64,000 nt of DNA, taken from positions 806,001 through 870,000 of the forward strand of contig JAUKTV010000007.1 of NCBI GenBank assembly GCA_030549205.1, read 5' to 3'. The stretch is from Apiosordaria backusii. Taxonomy: Eukaryota; Ascomycota; Sordariomycetes; Sordariales; Lasiosphaeriaceae. Each line of letters begins with the position of its first letter. The first letter of the stretch is position 1. Below the pieces are notes generated by a model. It saw only the letters and a list, made by a program, of their open reading frames with translations, searched no databases and was not told the origin of the DNA. Below are positions 1 through 8,339 of this stretch, piece after piece. Both the position numbers and the translations under genes were made by a program.

Positions 1-1049
1 CCGCCCTTGGCAATGGCTTCGACTGCGCTTCCAAGGCCGAGATTGAACAGGTCCTCCGCATGGGAGTTGACCCCTCCCGCATCATCTATGCTCAGCCCTG
101 CAAGACCAACTCGTATGTGCGCTATGTCGCCAACCAGGGCGTGCGCCAGATGACGTTTGACAATGCCGATGAGCTTCGCAAGATCGCCCGCTTCTTCCCC
201 GAGGCCGAGCTCTACCTGCGCATTCTTACCGACGACACTTCGTCCCTGTGCCGTCTCAGCATGAAGTTTGGCGCCTCGCTCGACTCGACTGATAGCCTCT
301 TGGCTCTGGCCCGCGACTTGAACCTCAACGTGGTGGGAGTCAGCTTCCACGTTGGTTCCGGCGCCTCGGACCCTAGCGCTTTCCTGAAGGCCGTTCGTGA
401 CTCCCACGCCGTCTTCCAGCAGGCTGCCTCTTATGGGTACTCTCTCAAGACTCTCGATGTCGGTGGTGGCTTCTGCGCCGACAACACTTTCGAGCAGATG
501 GCTGGTGTCTTGGGAGCCGCTCTCGATGAGTACTTCCCCGCTCACAGCGGCATCAACCTGATTGCCGAGCCTGGTCGTTTCTACGCCTCGGCTGCCTACA
601 CTCTGGCCTGCAACGTCATTGCCCGCCGCACAATCCAGGATACCGCCCTCATCAACAACGGCACCATGACTCCTGATGCTAGCTACATGCTCTACGTCAA
701 CGATGGTCTCTACGGGAACTTTAGCAGCATCATGTTCGACCACCAGCACCCCGAGGCCAAGGTCCTCCGCGCCGGCGGACAGACACTGTACGACACCCCG
801 GCTGCCAGTGGTATGGACGATGACAACGGGGTGGAGTACAGCATCTGGGGTCCCACCTGTGATGGTATTGATCGCATCACCGAGAGTATCCGCTTCCCCG
901 TCGTTTTGGACGTTGGTGACTGGTTGTACTTTGAGGACATGGGTGCCTACACCAAGTGCTCCGCCACTACTTTCAACGGCTTTTCCAACGAGCACGACGT
1001 CATCTATGTCTGCAGCGAGCCTGGTGCCAAGGCACTTTTGGGCTTGTAG
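1..1049 (+). CDS. spe-1: Ornithine decarboxylase, 5'-truncated by window edge
   Basis: Pyridoxal-phosphate enzyme that decarboxylates ornithine to putrescine, the first committed step of polyamine synthesis; cytosolic. The reading frame is open from base 3, giving 348 visible residues; fungal ODCs are about 450-480 residues, so roughly the first quarter, including the PLP-binding lysine, lies before the window. Visible family motifs in order: GNGFDCAS at the start, HVGSGASDP (about residue 115), DVGGGF and EPGRFY (PLP phosphate and dimer contacts), and WGPTCDGID, which carries the active-site cysteine supplied across the dimer interface. No intron is needed in the visible part. The stop is TAG at 1047-1049. 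The symbol follows the Neurospora name for the orthologue; assignment to ODC rather than another group IV decarboxylase rests on the CDGID cysteine motif and overall similarity. Confidence 0.95.
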   Translation, partial: ALGNGFDCASKAEIEQVLRMGVDPSRIIYAQPCKTNSYVRYVANQGVRQMTFDNADELRKIARFFPEAELYLRILTDDTSSLCRLSMKFGASLDSTDSLLALARDLNLNVVGVSFHVGSGASDPSAFLKAVRDSHAVFQQAASYGYSLKTLDVGGGFCADNTFEQMAGVLGAALDEYFPAHSGINLIAEPGRFYASAAYTLACNVIARRTIQDTALINNGTMTPDASYMLYVNDGLYGNFSSIMFDHQHPEAKVLRAGGQTLYDTPAASGMDDDNGVEYSIWGPTCDGIDRITESIRFPVVLDVGDWLYFEDMGAYTKCSATTFNGFSNEHDVIYVCSEPGAKALLGL

Positions 1050-1500
1050 CTTGGAAAATTCCAAAGCTAGACTTGGCTTGAGCTGAGTCAGGGGACAGAG
1101 TTTTGAAGGCGCGGATTTCACTTTTTTTCACTGCTTGCAGAGAGGAGGATCAATGATAAAAAAGGAGGTTGATTAAGACACTTGCCTTTCGCTTCGTTAT
1201 TACCAGTTATAGATGCACTTTAAAATACAGACAATGGATTTTGTCCTAATTTTTTCTTTTCCATCCATTTCACATGTGTCATTGTATGTACGTATCAAGA
1301 TGTTGATCTGTTGTTGGTGACTCAAAAAGGAGGTGGCAAGTGGCAACGGTCCGCCACGCTGGGTGACACCTGTGGCGCTGGTAGCGCACAGACGATTTGC
1401 ACACTCTTCCAGATTTGCAGGCGTGCACAGGCCACTTGGGGAGGGCCTATATATTCTTGGGGAGTCTGTTGGTTTTTTAATCGGTTTCTTCTTTTCTTTC
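1050..1500. other. ODC 3' flank and U6 upstream region
   Basis: No coding region is supported. The first part should be the ODC 3' UTR and terminator. The last 60 bases before the U6 gene are pyrimidine-rich and contain the TATA-like elements listed separately. Confidence 0.5.
1448..1480 (+). promoter_or_regulatory. TATA-like elements upstream of U6
   Basis: Two A/T elements precede the U6 gene: TATATATT at 1448-1455 and TTTTAA at 1475-1480. The second sits about 25-30 bases before the predicted RNA start, the usual spacing for a pol III TATA box of U6; the first is about 50 bases away. Which one is used cannot be told from sequence. Confidence 0.4.
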
Positions 1501-1503
1501 CTC

Positions 1504-1605
1504 GCCCTTCGGGGCATTTAGTCAATTTGAAACGATACAGAGAAGATTAGCATGGCCCCTGCACTAAGGATGACACGCTACTCAAAGAGACGCTACCAAT
1601 TTTTT
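1504..1605 (+). ncRNA. U6 spliceosomal snRNA
   Basis: U6 is the catalytic RNA of the spliceosome; it pairs with the 5' splice site and U2. The 5' stem-loop is GCCC-TTCG-GGGC at 1504-1515. It is followed by the nearly invariant central region: CAATTTGAAACGATACAGAGA with the ACAGAGA box at 1537-1543, the AGC triad at 1549-1551, then the CCCCTGCACTAAGGATGACAC segment and 3' stem-loop region. A run of six T at 1600-1605 is a pol III terminator. The gene is intact and has no intron, unlike the S. pombe U6 gene. An A-box-like sequence TAGTCAATTTG (1519-1529) lies inside the RNA. The exact 5' nucleotide is uncertain by a few bases. No protein-coding gene overlaps it. Confidence 0.95.
1600..1605 (+). 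terminator. Pol III terminator of U6 (T6)
   Basis: Six consecutive T directly after the U6 3' region, the standard RNA polymerase III stop signal. Confidence 0.85.
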
Positions 1606-3140
1606 CACTGTAATCGCGACTGTTGAAAGTTGTGATATGGGGAAGAAATTCATTGATTCGAGTTACGTGGGGATTGTTGAAGATGATGGTGCTGCTGGCT
1701 GAGGTGTTGGATTTTTGGTGTTGATGTGTTGCAAACGGTTGTCGCGTTTCTTTGTGAAGAGCCGCGTTGAGTCGGTTATTTCTGTTGGAGCAGCAGCATG
1801 TTATGGGGAGAGGAATGAATGATGTTCAGTTGGGCGACGACCTTGACGCTGATTGACGCGTCGAGTCTTGATGGATCCTATCATCTCTGCTTGATGCTGG
1901 GAAAGATTGATCATCACCAACCACCCACTCCCTTGAGTTGAGAAAAGTAAAAGTGGTCGCGTGATGACCCTTTCTTCAAGACAGGCGCGGGTGTCACGGC
2001 ATGGGGGGTTGACAATTCCATGTGTCAATTATTTGCTCTTTTTGACCTTTTGATCACGAGACCATTTGAGACTTTTGAACCCATTTGAGAGTTTGCCCAG
2101 GGGTGTCTGGGGGAGGCTCTCGAGTGTAAGATGCACGTGTCTATATCGCGGTCATTGATTGGAGTTGTCAAGCAGCTGAGGTTGTTGAAGAGGGAAGTGT
2201 AAGGGTAGCTATGACGTCAGTTGTTGCGGGCACAAGGAGCTTGGGGCGCGGGAGGTGGAATGTGGATTACTGGATGGGATAGGATTATTGGGATGAAAGA
2301 TTGGGGAGCACGGGAGGTTCAGTTCGGTGAGTGGGAAAGGGAAGGCTTGATAGTTTTGATGAGAAGACAGTTGGAGATAGATATAAGATCTGCCGCTCGG
2401 GAATCTTGCAGCGGGAGAGCAACAGAAAAGGAAGATCCTGCCGGAATCCGACTCCATTGGATCATTGAGACACATTCGGCCAGACACGGTTTAATTTTCC
2501 CGTTGTTCTTTTCATATTGGACGGGCGGTTTCACTGCGAGACATACACCATACACTACGACTCCCTTCCCATTCCGGTCGAGATACGACACGAAACGAGG
2601 GGCTTGCTTCCTTGTGTCACGGTCACATTCCCACTGATCACTTTGCTCATATTAGGAGAAGTTTATATTCCGGGGGCATATCCGTGGTATTTGAACGACA
2701 TTGACAAGACGGCAAAGGGGCGGAATCTGAACCCTCTTTTATGCAATTTCTGCTACCCTATTGACGGCCCTACTTGACGACACTACCTACCTCGGGTGAT
2801 TTCGAAGGGGGTTGGTTGTTGTCCTACCCCAAAAGACAAGACAGTGTGCTTGTGCCGTGTCGTGTGTGAGGGAGGGGGATAATACAACATTGGAGAGAAG
2901 GGGAAAGGAAAAGAGGGTGTGGTGGATGCCCGATTGCTCAATTGCCAAATCACATCTATTAGGTATTTCCATCGACCATATATCTACATCGCCGCCGTCC
3001 CCATCATCACCACCAGCATTGTCGCCGTTGTTCGGCCTTTCTTTTTGAGACTCTCTTCATTGTTTTTGGAACAAAAAGAGATGGGTTAAACCCCACCCAG
3101 CCCAACTCCTTTTCAGATCACTTCAACATCACCCGTTTAC
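1606..3140. other. Intergenic, U6 to PRPP synthetase
   Basis: Apart from the candidate B box, no coding region is supported; short open frames here lack family features and splice signals. The last few hundred bases are the likely promoter and leader of the PRPP synthetase gene. Confidence 0.5.
1655..1665 (+). promoter_or_regulatory. Candidate downstream B box for U6
   Basis: GATTCGAGTTA resembles the TFIIIC B-box consensus GGTTCGANTCC, keeping the TTCGA core. It lies 50 bases after the T6 terminator. In budding yeast SNR6 the B box is also downstream of the terminator, so the arrangement fits, but the match is partial. Confidence 0.4.
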
Positions 3141-4590
3141 ATGACCCGCAAGTCACCCAAAATGGTCCGCAACATCTCCCTCCTCTCGGGCAACTCCCAC
3201 CCCCAGTTCGTCCTCTCAATCTGCAACTTCCTCGGCATCGCGCCCTCGGAGCGCATCCTCTGCAAGTTCTCCTCTGGAGAATCCCGCTGCGAGATCCAGG
3301 ACAGCGTCAGAGGCAAAGACGTGTACATCGTCCAGACGTTTGGGGTGGGGATGGATCCAAATTACAAGTTGAATGACTACCTCATGGAAGTCTGCATCAT
3401 GATTGCGGCGTGCAAAGGCGGGAGTGCTCGGCGAGTAACCGCCGTTCTGCCTCTGTTTCCGTACAGCAGGCAGCCAGATCTACCTTTTTCGAAAGTTGGC
3501 GCACCGCTGAGGGGGGTTATCAACAGCGAGGAGAAGGGGGATAAAAAAGGGGTAGTAGATGGGGCTGGGACTGGGAAAGGCTACACCTTTGAATCCGTCC
3601 CCGTCACCCCCGGCCCGGGGATCGTCCGGACCGCCGGGCTTGCCACGTCAGGAATGACCATGGTCGATGTAGTCGGGCGAGTGGTCAGCGACGGGGGGAT
3701 AGGTTACAGAGGGGGCACCCCAACCGGATTCCAAACCCCCCCGCCGCTGCCGTCTCAAACCCAGCAGCAGGGTCAATACACCACCCACGACTACGAAAAC
3801 CCTTCTTTGATGATGGCGCTAAACACCAAACCAGGCTACAAGCAATGGATGGCCCAATCCGGCTCCCTCGTCGCCGACCTGCTCACCTGCTCCGGCGCGG
3901 ACCGTATTTTAACCTGCGACCTTCACGAGAGCACCTACCAAGGCTTTTTTGACATCCCTGGTATGTTTCCCCCCTTTTTTTCCCTCCCCCCTCCCTTATT
4001 TACTAACCCCCCTCGCAGTCGACAACCTCCACGCCCGCCCCTTTTTAACTCGTTACATCTCCCTCCACCTCCTCCCATCCCACCCCGCCCCCCAATGCGT
4101 AATCGTCTCCCCCGACGCCGGCGGCGCCAAGCGCGCAACAGCCATAGCAGACGCCCTCAACCTCCCCTTTGCGCTCATCCACAAAGAGCGCCGGCCCCCT
4201 CGCTTCCCCACCACTGCCTCTGCAAACAAAGCAACGATGATGCTCGTCGGGCATGTCCGGGGTAAGACCTGCCTTTTGATAGACGATCTAGTTGACACTG
4301 CCAACACGATAACTCGTGCTGCCAAGTTGTTGAAGAAAGAAGGCGCGCAAAAAGTCGTGGCGCTGATGACGCATGGGATTTTCTCTGGGGACGCGCTGGA
4401 GAGGATCGAGGAGAGCGGGATTGATAAAATTGTGGTGACGAATACGGTTGATCAGGGGGAGCATCTCAGACGGTGCTCGAAGCTGGAGGTGCTGGATGTG
4501 AGCGGGGTTTTTGCCGAGGCGGTGAGGAGGGTGCACTTTGGGGAGAGCGTTAGTGGGCTGTTTGAGGGGGAGGGGTTTTTGGGGGGTTGA
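3141..4590 (+). CDS. Ribose-phosphate pyrophosphokinase subunit (PRPP synthetase)
   Basis: Makes phosphoribosyl pyrophosphate from ribose 5-phosphate and ATP, the precursor of nucleotides, His and Trp; cytosolic, usually a hetero-oligomer in fungi. Exons 3141-3960 and 4019-4590 give 463 residues. The 58-bp intron has GTATGT, a TACTAAC branch site and CGCAG, and joins GFFDIP to VDNLHARP. Family features: SGNSHP near residue 16, SGES at 45-48, FPYSRQ at 106-111, DLHESTYQGFFDIP at 260-273, SPDAGGAKR, and the PRPP-binding loop DDLVDTANT. Between FPYSRQ and the SLVADLL helix lies an insertion of about 115 residues (roughly 120-236), reminiscent of the non-homologous insertions of yeast Prs1 and Prs5. 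The canonical catalytic loop after FPYSRQ (QDKKD in typical enzymes) is replaced, so this may be a regulatory rather than the main catalytic subunit. A second in-frame Met at 3162 is possible. Convergent with the Pet127 gene. Confidence 0.9.
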
Positions 4591-5087
4591 AGGGCGGCAG
4601 GGTGTTGGAGCGTTGTTAAGGGGGTTTAGAGCAATGGAGGGAGGGGCTATGAGCTTGGGGTATGGGGATATGGGGAAGTGAGTGGGCGGGTTAATATATG
4701 GGATAGGGGAAAGATAATGGTTGACATTCAAAGGGTAGGTAGGTTGGTTTGGAAAAGCACCTCGGCGTGATTTTTATGAAAGGATATTCTTGATACCCAT
4801 TTTGGTAAAAAAGTAGGTTGTCAGTATTGTTACAAGTATAGTTACACAATTTTTACCTATCTACACAGACATATATACCCTCTCCCCTCCCCGTATTTTC
4901 CTTTTTGTCCTTTATGAATTCCCTCGGGGTATGTATGCCATATGCACAGTTTTTTTTTTCACCACCGACGCCGCCCACGTGCCCCTTCCTGACCCTTTCG
5001 TTATTTTTTGGGAGATCATATCTTGTACACACACACACACACACACAACACCTATCTAAGCCCCCCTCATCCTCAGCTGTCTATCAT
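4591..5087. other. Shared 3' region between convergent genes
   Basis: Lies between the stops of the PRPP synthetase (+) and Pet127 (-) genes, so it should hold both 3' UTRs and terminators. It contains a TAGGTAGG motif near 4735 and an (AC)n tract at 5027-5047. No gene is seen. Confidence 0.6.
5027..5047. repeat. (AC)n microsatellite
   Basis: About ten perfect AC units, in the shared 3' region of two convergent genes. Confidence 0.95.
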
Positions 5088-8000
5088 CTATTCCCTCTTC
5101 TTTTTACCCCCATTTTTCTGCTGCTTGAACGGCTCAGCCTCCAAAGGCTCAACCCTCAAAAAGTCCTCCTCACTCCCACCATTCTTCAAATGCGCCTCCT
5201 TCACCCTCTCATACCAAGCCATCTTATCATTGCTCTTCTTCCACTCCTGCACGTCCTTCGCGGTAGGGAACCACGTCTGATACGGGCTCACGTCGCCCTC
5301 CGCAATCTTGCCAAACACTGACTCGTATGTAAAAGGCCTGTCATGACCATACACGTGCACCGGCTTGTCCTTGGCTTGCATCTCCTCCTGCTGGCGAAAC
5401 TTCCTCCCGCTGTCTGTCTTGGCGGCGAGCTTCCCGCCAAACATCTTGTACCACTCCTTTGCGCGGTCCTCGCTGCCCGCGAGGAACTTTCTCCGGCGGG
5501 TGTGGCACTGCCTGTAGAGCTTCTGCGCGCGCTCGTCAGACATCTCCTCGATGGAGTACTCGACTGTCCACTTCTTCTTCGTGACCGAGAGTTTGGGGCG
5601 GTCGACGTATTTGCCGTCAATTTTGTTCTTGGTGGTGAGGATGAGGCCGTAAATGGGCTCGGTGAACTCGGTGTCGACTTTGGGGATTTCTTCCTCGGAA
5701 AGGGAGGCGAGCTCAGCGATTTCTTCGCTTGGCTCGGCCAGGGCGGAGGGGGGTTTGGCGGTTTCGATGTCCTCCTCTTCTGTTGGCTCTACTTCGTCAA
5801 TGCTGCGGAGTTGGCGGGTCTTGACTAGAAGCTCGGACATAATGTTTTCGAATTGGGCAAGCTTGGCCGCGTCCTCGTCTTCTTCAGCTGTGATCTCTCC
5901 TTCTTCCACCGTGGATGGCGATTCGCTCGACTCTTCTTGTAACCGCGATGCCAACCTGAGGATGAGGTCCTTCAAGTTGAGCTTCTCGGGCGAGCTGTCA
6001 GCCGATGATGTGATTTCCGTTGCTTCCTCGATGGATTCAACCTCGGTCGAGGCATCGTCAGCTTCACTGCTCTCGGCTTCGCTGCTCTCCACGGCAGTGC
6101 TTGATTCGGTAGATTCGGTCTCTGACTTCTTTGTTGGAGCTGTTTCATCCGCAACCTCGGGCTCTGCAGCAACCTCAGGCTCTTCAACAACATCAGATTC
6201 AGCCTCCTCGGCCTCCTCAGCCAACTCCGAGTCGGTGGCTGCCTGGTTGCCCTCGCTTGTCAGCACCTCGAACAAGGCCTGAACATAGTGCTCAGCTTCT
6301 TCAGCGGTGGCATTTTTCAGAAGGCCGCTCTGCTCCAACGCATCGTGGATCGATTCCCGGATGGACGTGGCACCGTGCTCTTCGTTCTCAAGCGAGTGCT
6401 CAACCTTGAGCATGACGTCGTCCCAGACATCTTCGCGGGTATCCTCGTCTTCCTCAGCCAGCTCAGCAGCTGTCTCTGCTTCCTCTTCCTCTTCTTCTGG
6501 CCGAGTATCGTCTACCAAGCCCTCGTCCTCCTCGTCAACCTCAACCGGGACTTCAGGTTCCTTGTCCAAACCCCTAAGGACCCGTTCGAATTTCGCAATG
6601 CGGTCCGTGGCCGTCTTCTGGATTTCGTTGATCCTTTCCTGTGTGACTGGGCGGGCGAAAACGCACATGTAGGGCGTGGTCTTGTCCTTGACTGTTTCAA
6701 AGTGGAGACGTAATGTTTGTCCGGGGTATTTCTCCGTCACCTTGTTCAAGACCTGATTGAGCAGGTGGATGCTCAGTTTGAACTCGTTGTCTCCGATGCT
6801 CGTGTCCTGCGCCCCGTGAAGAGAGACATCCATCTCCTGAAGAGGGATGTACTGGAAGCCGAAGATGCGCTCGGTGTTGTGGAAGGCGACAAAGATGCCA
6901 TCCATGCGGCCCATCCGGACCTGGAGCGAGTATTTCAAGAAGGCCGATCGAATCATGTCAAAGTATTCACGCTCATATGACTCCCAGGTCCCGAAGCGGC
7001 CACGAATCTCGTAGCCTTGACCCTTCTCGTATCCTTCTGGATCCATGCGGATCGTGACAACGGCTCTGGTCTTGAGATCGAACATGCCGGTCCCCGGAAG
7101 TCGTGGGTCGAAGGCATCGAGCTGAGACCGCATCATAAAGTCACCGAGCGTTGTGTAATGGTACGATTCTGGACCGTTCTTTTCCTCGTCGGTGAGCTGG
7201 TCAGATTTTGACTTGCGGTACTTCTCAAACTCCTCCTTGGGCATCGTAAGAAGCTTTTCCATGGACTTGCCCAACATGCTCAAGATATTGCCGGAATCAT
7301 ACTCCTTGTCGGCATCGATGGCATAGGTGCCGTCTTTGTAGTGCAAGAAGATAGCGGCTGGGCTTCTCGAAATTCTGTTGAACTCTTCGCTGCTTTGTTC
7401 AGGGTCAAACTGCCGCGACAGCATAGCTGTGTTGATGGGACGCCAGGCGGACAACAGAAAATGGAAATGAGCCAGTGTCGCCGTCATACTTGAGGTCGAC
7501 CCAGAATACTTCTTCTTCTTCTCGGCAGCGGCGGCAATAAGGGTTTTATCCCGGGAAGATGTGATGTACTCCTTGAGCGCACCGAAATCGAACTCGTGGG
7601 TCGGCATGATTTGAGACACATAGGGGTCATGGTTGAATACTTTGGATCGAGGGTCCTGAAGATAGGAGACCCCGGGGCTGAACAATACGCGGTCGAGGCC
7701 ATATGCCAGTGTAGGTACTGGAGGCTGCGGTAGCTCAAGGGGCACCAGCTTGAGTTCATTCGGGCTGACTTCTTCGATATTTTCCAGATTGACCTTCGGC
7801 GCCGGCTTCTTCTTTTTGGCGCCCTTCTTGGGCTTTTCCCCTTGCTCGTCTCCTGCTTCATCTCCTGCCGTCGCTGCGGTTGGCTTTGCGGCTTTCCTCT
7901 TCCTGGCAGGTGCCGCAGATGCCGGCTTGCTCTTCTTGTTGGGTGTTTTCTTGCTGCCTTTGGCACCTGCGCCTTTTTTGAGAGGACCATCCTTCATAAC

Positions 8001-8339
8001 CTTCTTCAGGGCATCTACAACCAGGTCCTGTTGAATCTCGATGCCGGCAGAATCAGTCGAAGATGAGGGGTCTGTCGCATTCTTCTTCTTGGCGGACCTT
8101 GTGCTCTTGGGTTTGGTCTTTGGCTTAGTTTTCTTCGGAGAGGCCTTGGGCTTGTCGTTGCCCTCGGTTGGTGGATCGGATGGTGGAGGGGCAGCATCTT
8201 CAGTCAGTGTCGCTGATGCTGCTGCTGGTGATGTTGTCGAGTCGGCAAACCGTCGAATGGCACCAAGTTGGCTGATAGCAACTGGTAGATGCCTCCTGGG
8301 CACAGGGCCTGGGTGAAGAGGGATCGACATGCTGAGCAT
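5088..8339 (-). CDS. Pet127-family mitochondrial RNA-processing protein
   Basis: Yeast Pet127 is a mitochondrial membrane-associated protein that promotes 5'-end processing and turnover of mitochondrial RNAs with the degradosome. One continuous frame of 1,083 residues starts at ATG 8339. A basic, Ala/Ser/Lys-rich N-terminal region (about 40-190) is followed by the conserved core (about 195-620) with PTLAYGLDRVLFSPGV, the SMTATLAHFHFLLSAWRP segment, a DGTYAIDADKEYDSGN stretch, and FMMRSQLDAFDPRLPGTGMFDLKTRAVVTIR, which fits a PD-(D/E)xK-like fold. An acidic, Glu/Ser-rich linker (about 620-900) separates it from a C-terminal conserved segment around RPFTYESVFGKI. The protein is longer than yeast Pet127 (800) mainly because of the linker. 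No intron is apparent. The N-terminus may be misread: see the frameshift finding at 8204-8389. Confidence 0.85.
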   Translation of the reverse strand: MLSMSIPLHPGPVPRRHLPVAISQLGAIRRFADSTTSPAAASATLTEDAAPPPSDPPTEGNDKPKASPKKTKPKTKPKSTRSAKKKNATDPSSSTDSAGIEIQQDLVVDALKKVMKDGPLKKGAGAKGSKKTPNKKSKPASAAPARKRKAAKPTAATAGDEAGDEQGEKPKKGAKKKKPAPKVNLENIEEVSPNELKLVPLELPQPPVPTLAYGLDRVLFSPGVSYLQDPRSKVFNHDPYVSQIMPTHEFDFGALKEYITSSRDKTLIAAAAEKKKKYSGSTSSMTATLAHFHFLLSAWRPINTAMLSRQFDPEQSSEEFNRISRSPAAIFLHYKDGTYAIDADKEYDSGNILSMLGKSMEKLLTMPKEEFEKYRKSKSDQLTDEEKNGPESYHYTTLGDFMMRSQLDAFDPRLPGTGMFDLKTRAVVTIRMDPEGYEKGQGYEIRGRFGTWESYEREYFDMIRSAFLKYSLQVRMGRMDGIFVAFHNTERIFGFQYIPLQEMDVSLHGAQDTSIGDNEFKLSIHLLNQVLNKVTEKYPGQTLRLHFETVKDKTTPYMCVFARPVTQERINEIQKTATDRIAKFERVLRGLDKEPEVPVEVDEEDEGLVDDTRPEEEEEEAETAAELAEEDEDTREDVWDDVMLKVEHSLENEEHGATSIRESIHDALEQSGLLKNATAEEAEHYVQALFEVLTSEGNQAATDSELAEEAEEAESDVVEEPEVAAEPEVADETAPTKKSETESTESSTAVESSEAESSEADDASTEVESIEEATEITSSADSSPEKLNLKDLILRLASRLQEESSESPSTVEEGEITAEEDEDAAKLAQFENIMSELLVKTRQLRSIDEVEPTEEEDIETAKPPSALAEPSEEIAELASLSEEEIPKVDTEFTEPIYGLILTTKNKIDGKYVDRPKLSVTKKKWTVEYSIEEMSDERAQKLYRQCHTRRRKFLAGSEDRAKEWYKMFGGKLAAKTDSGRKFRQQEEMQAKDKPVHVYGHDRPFTYESVFGKIAEGDVSPYQTWFPTAKDVQEWKKSNDKMAWYERVKEAHLKNGGSEEDFLRVEPLEAEPFKQQKNGGKKKRE

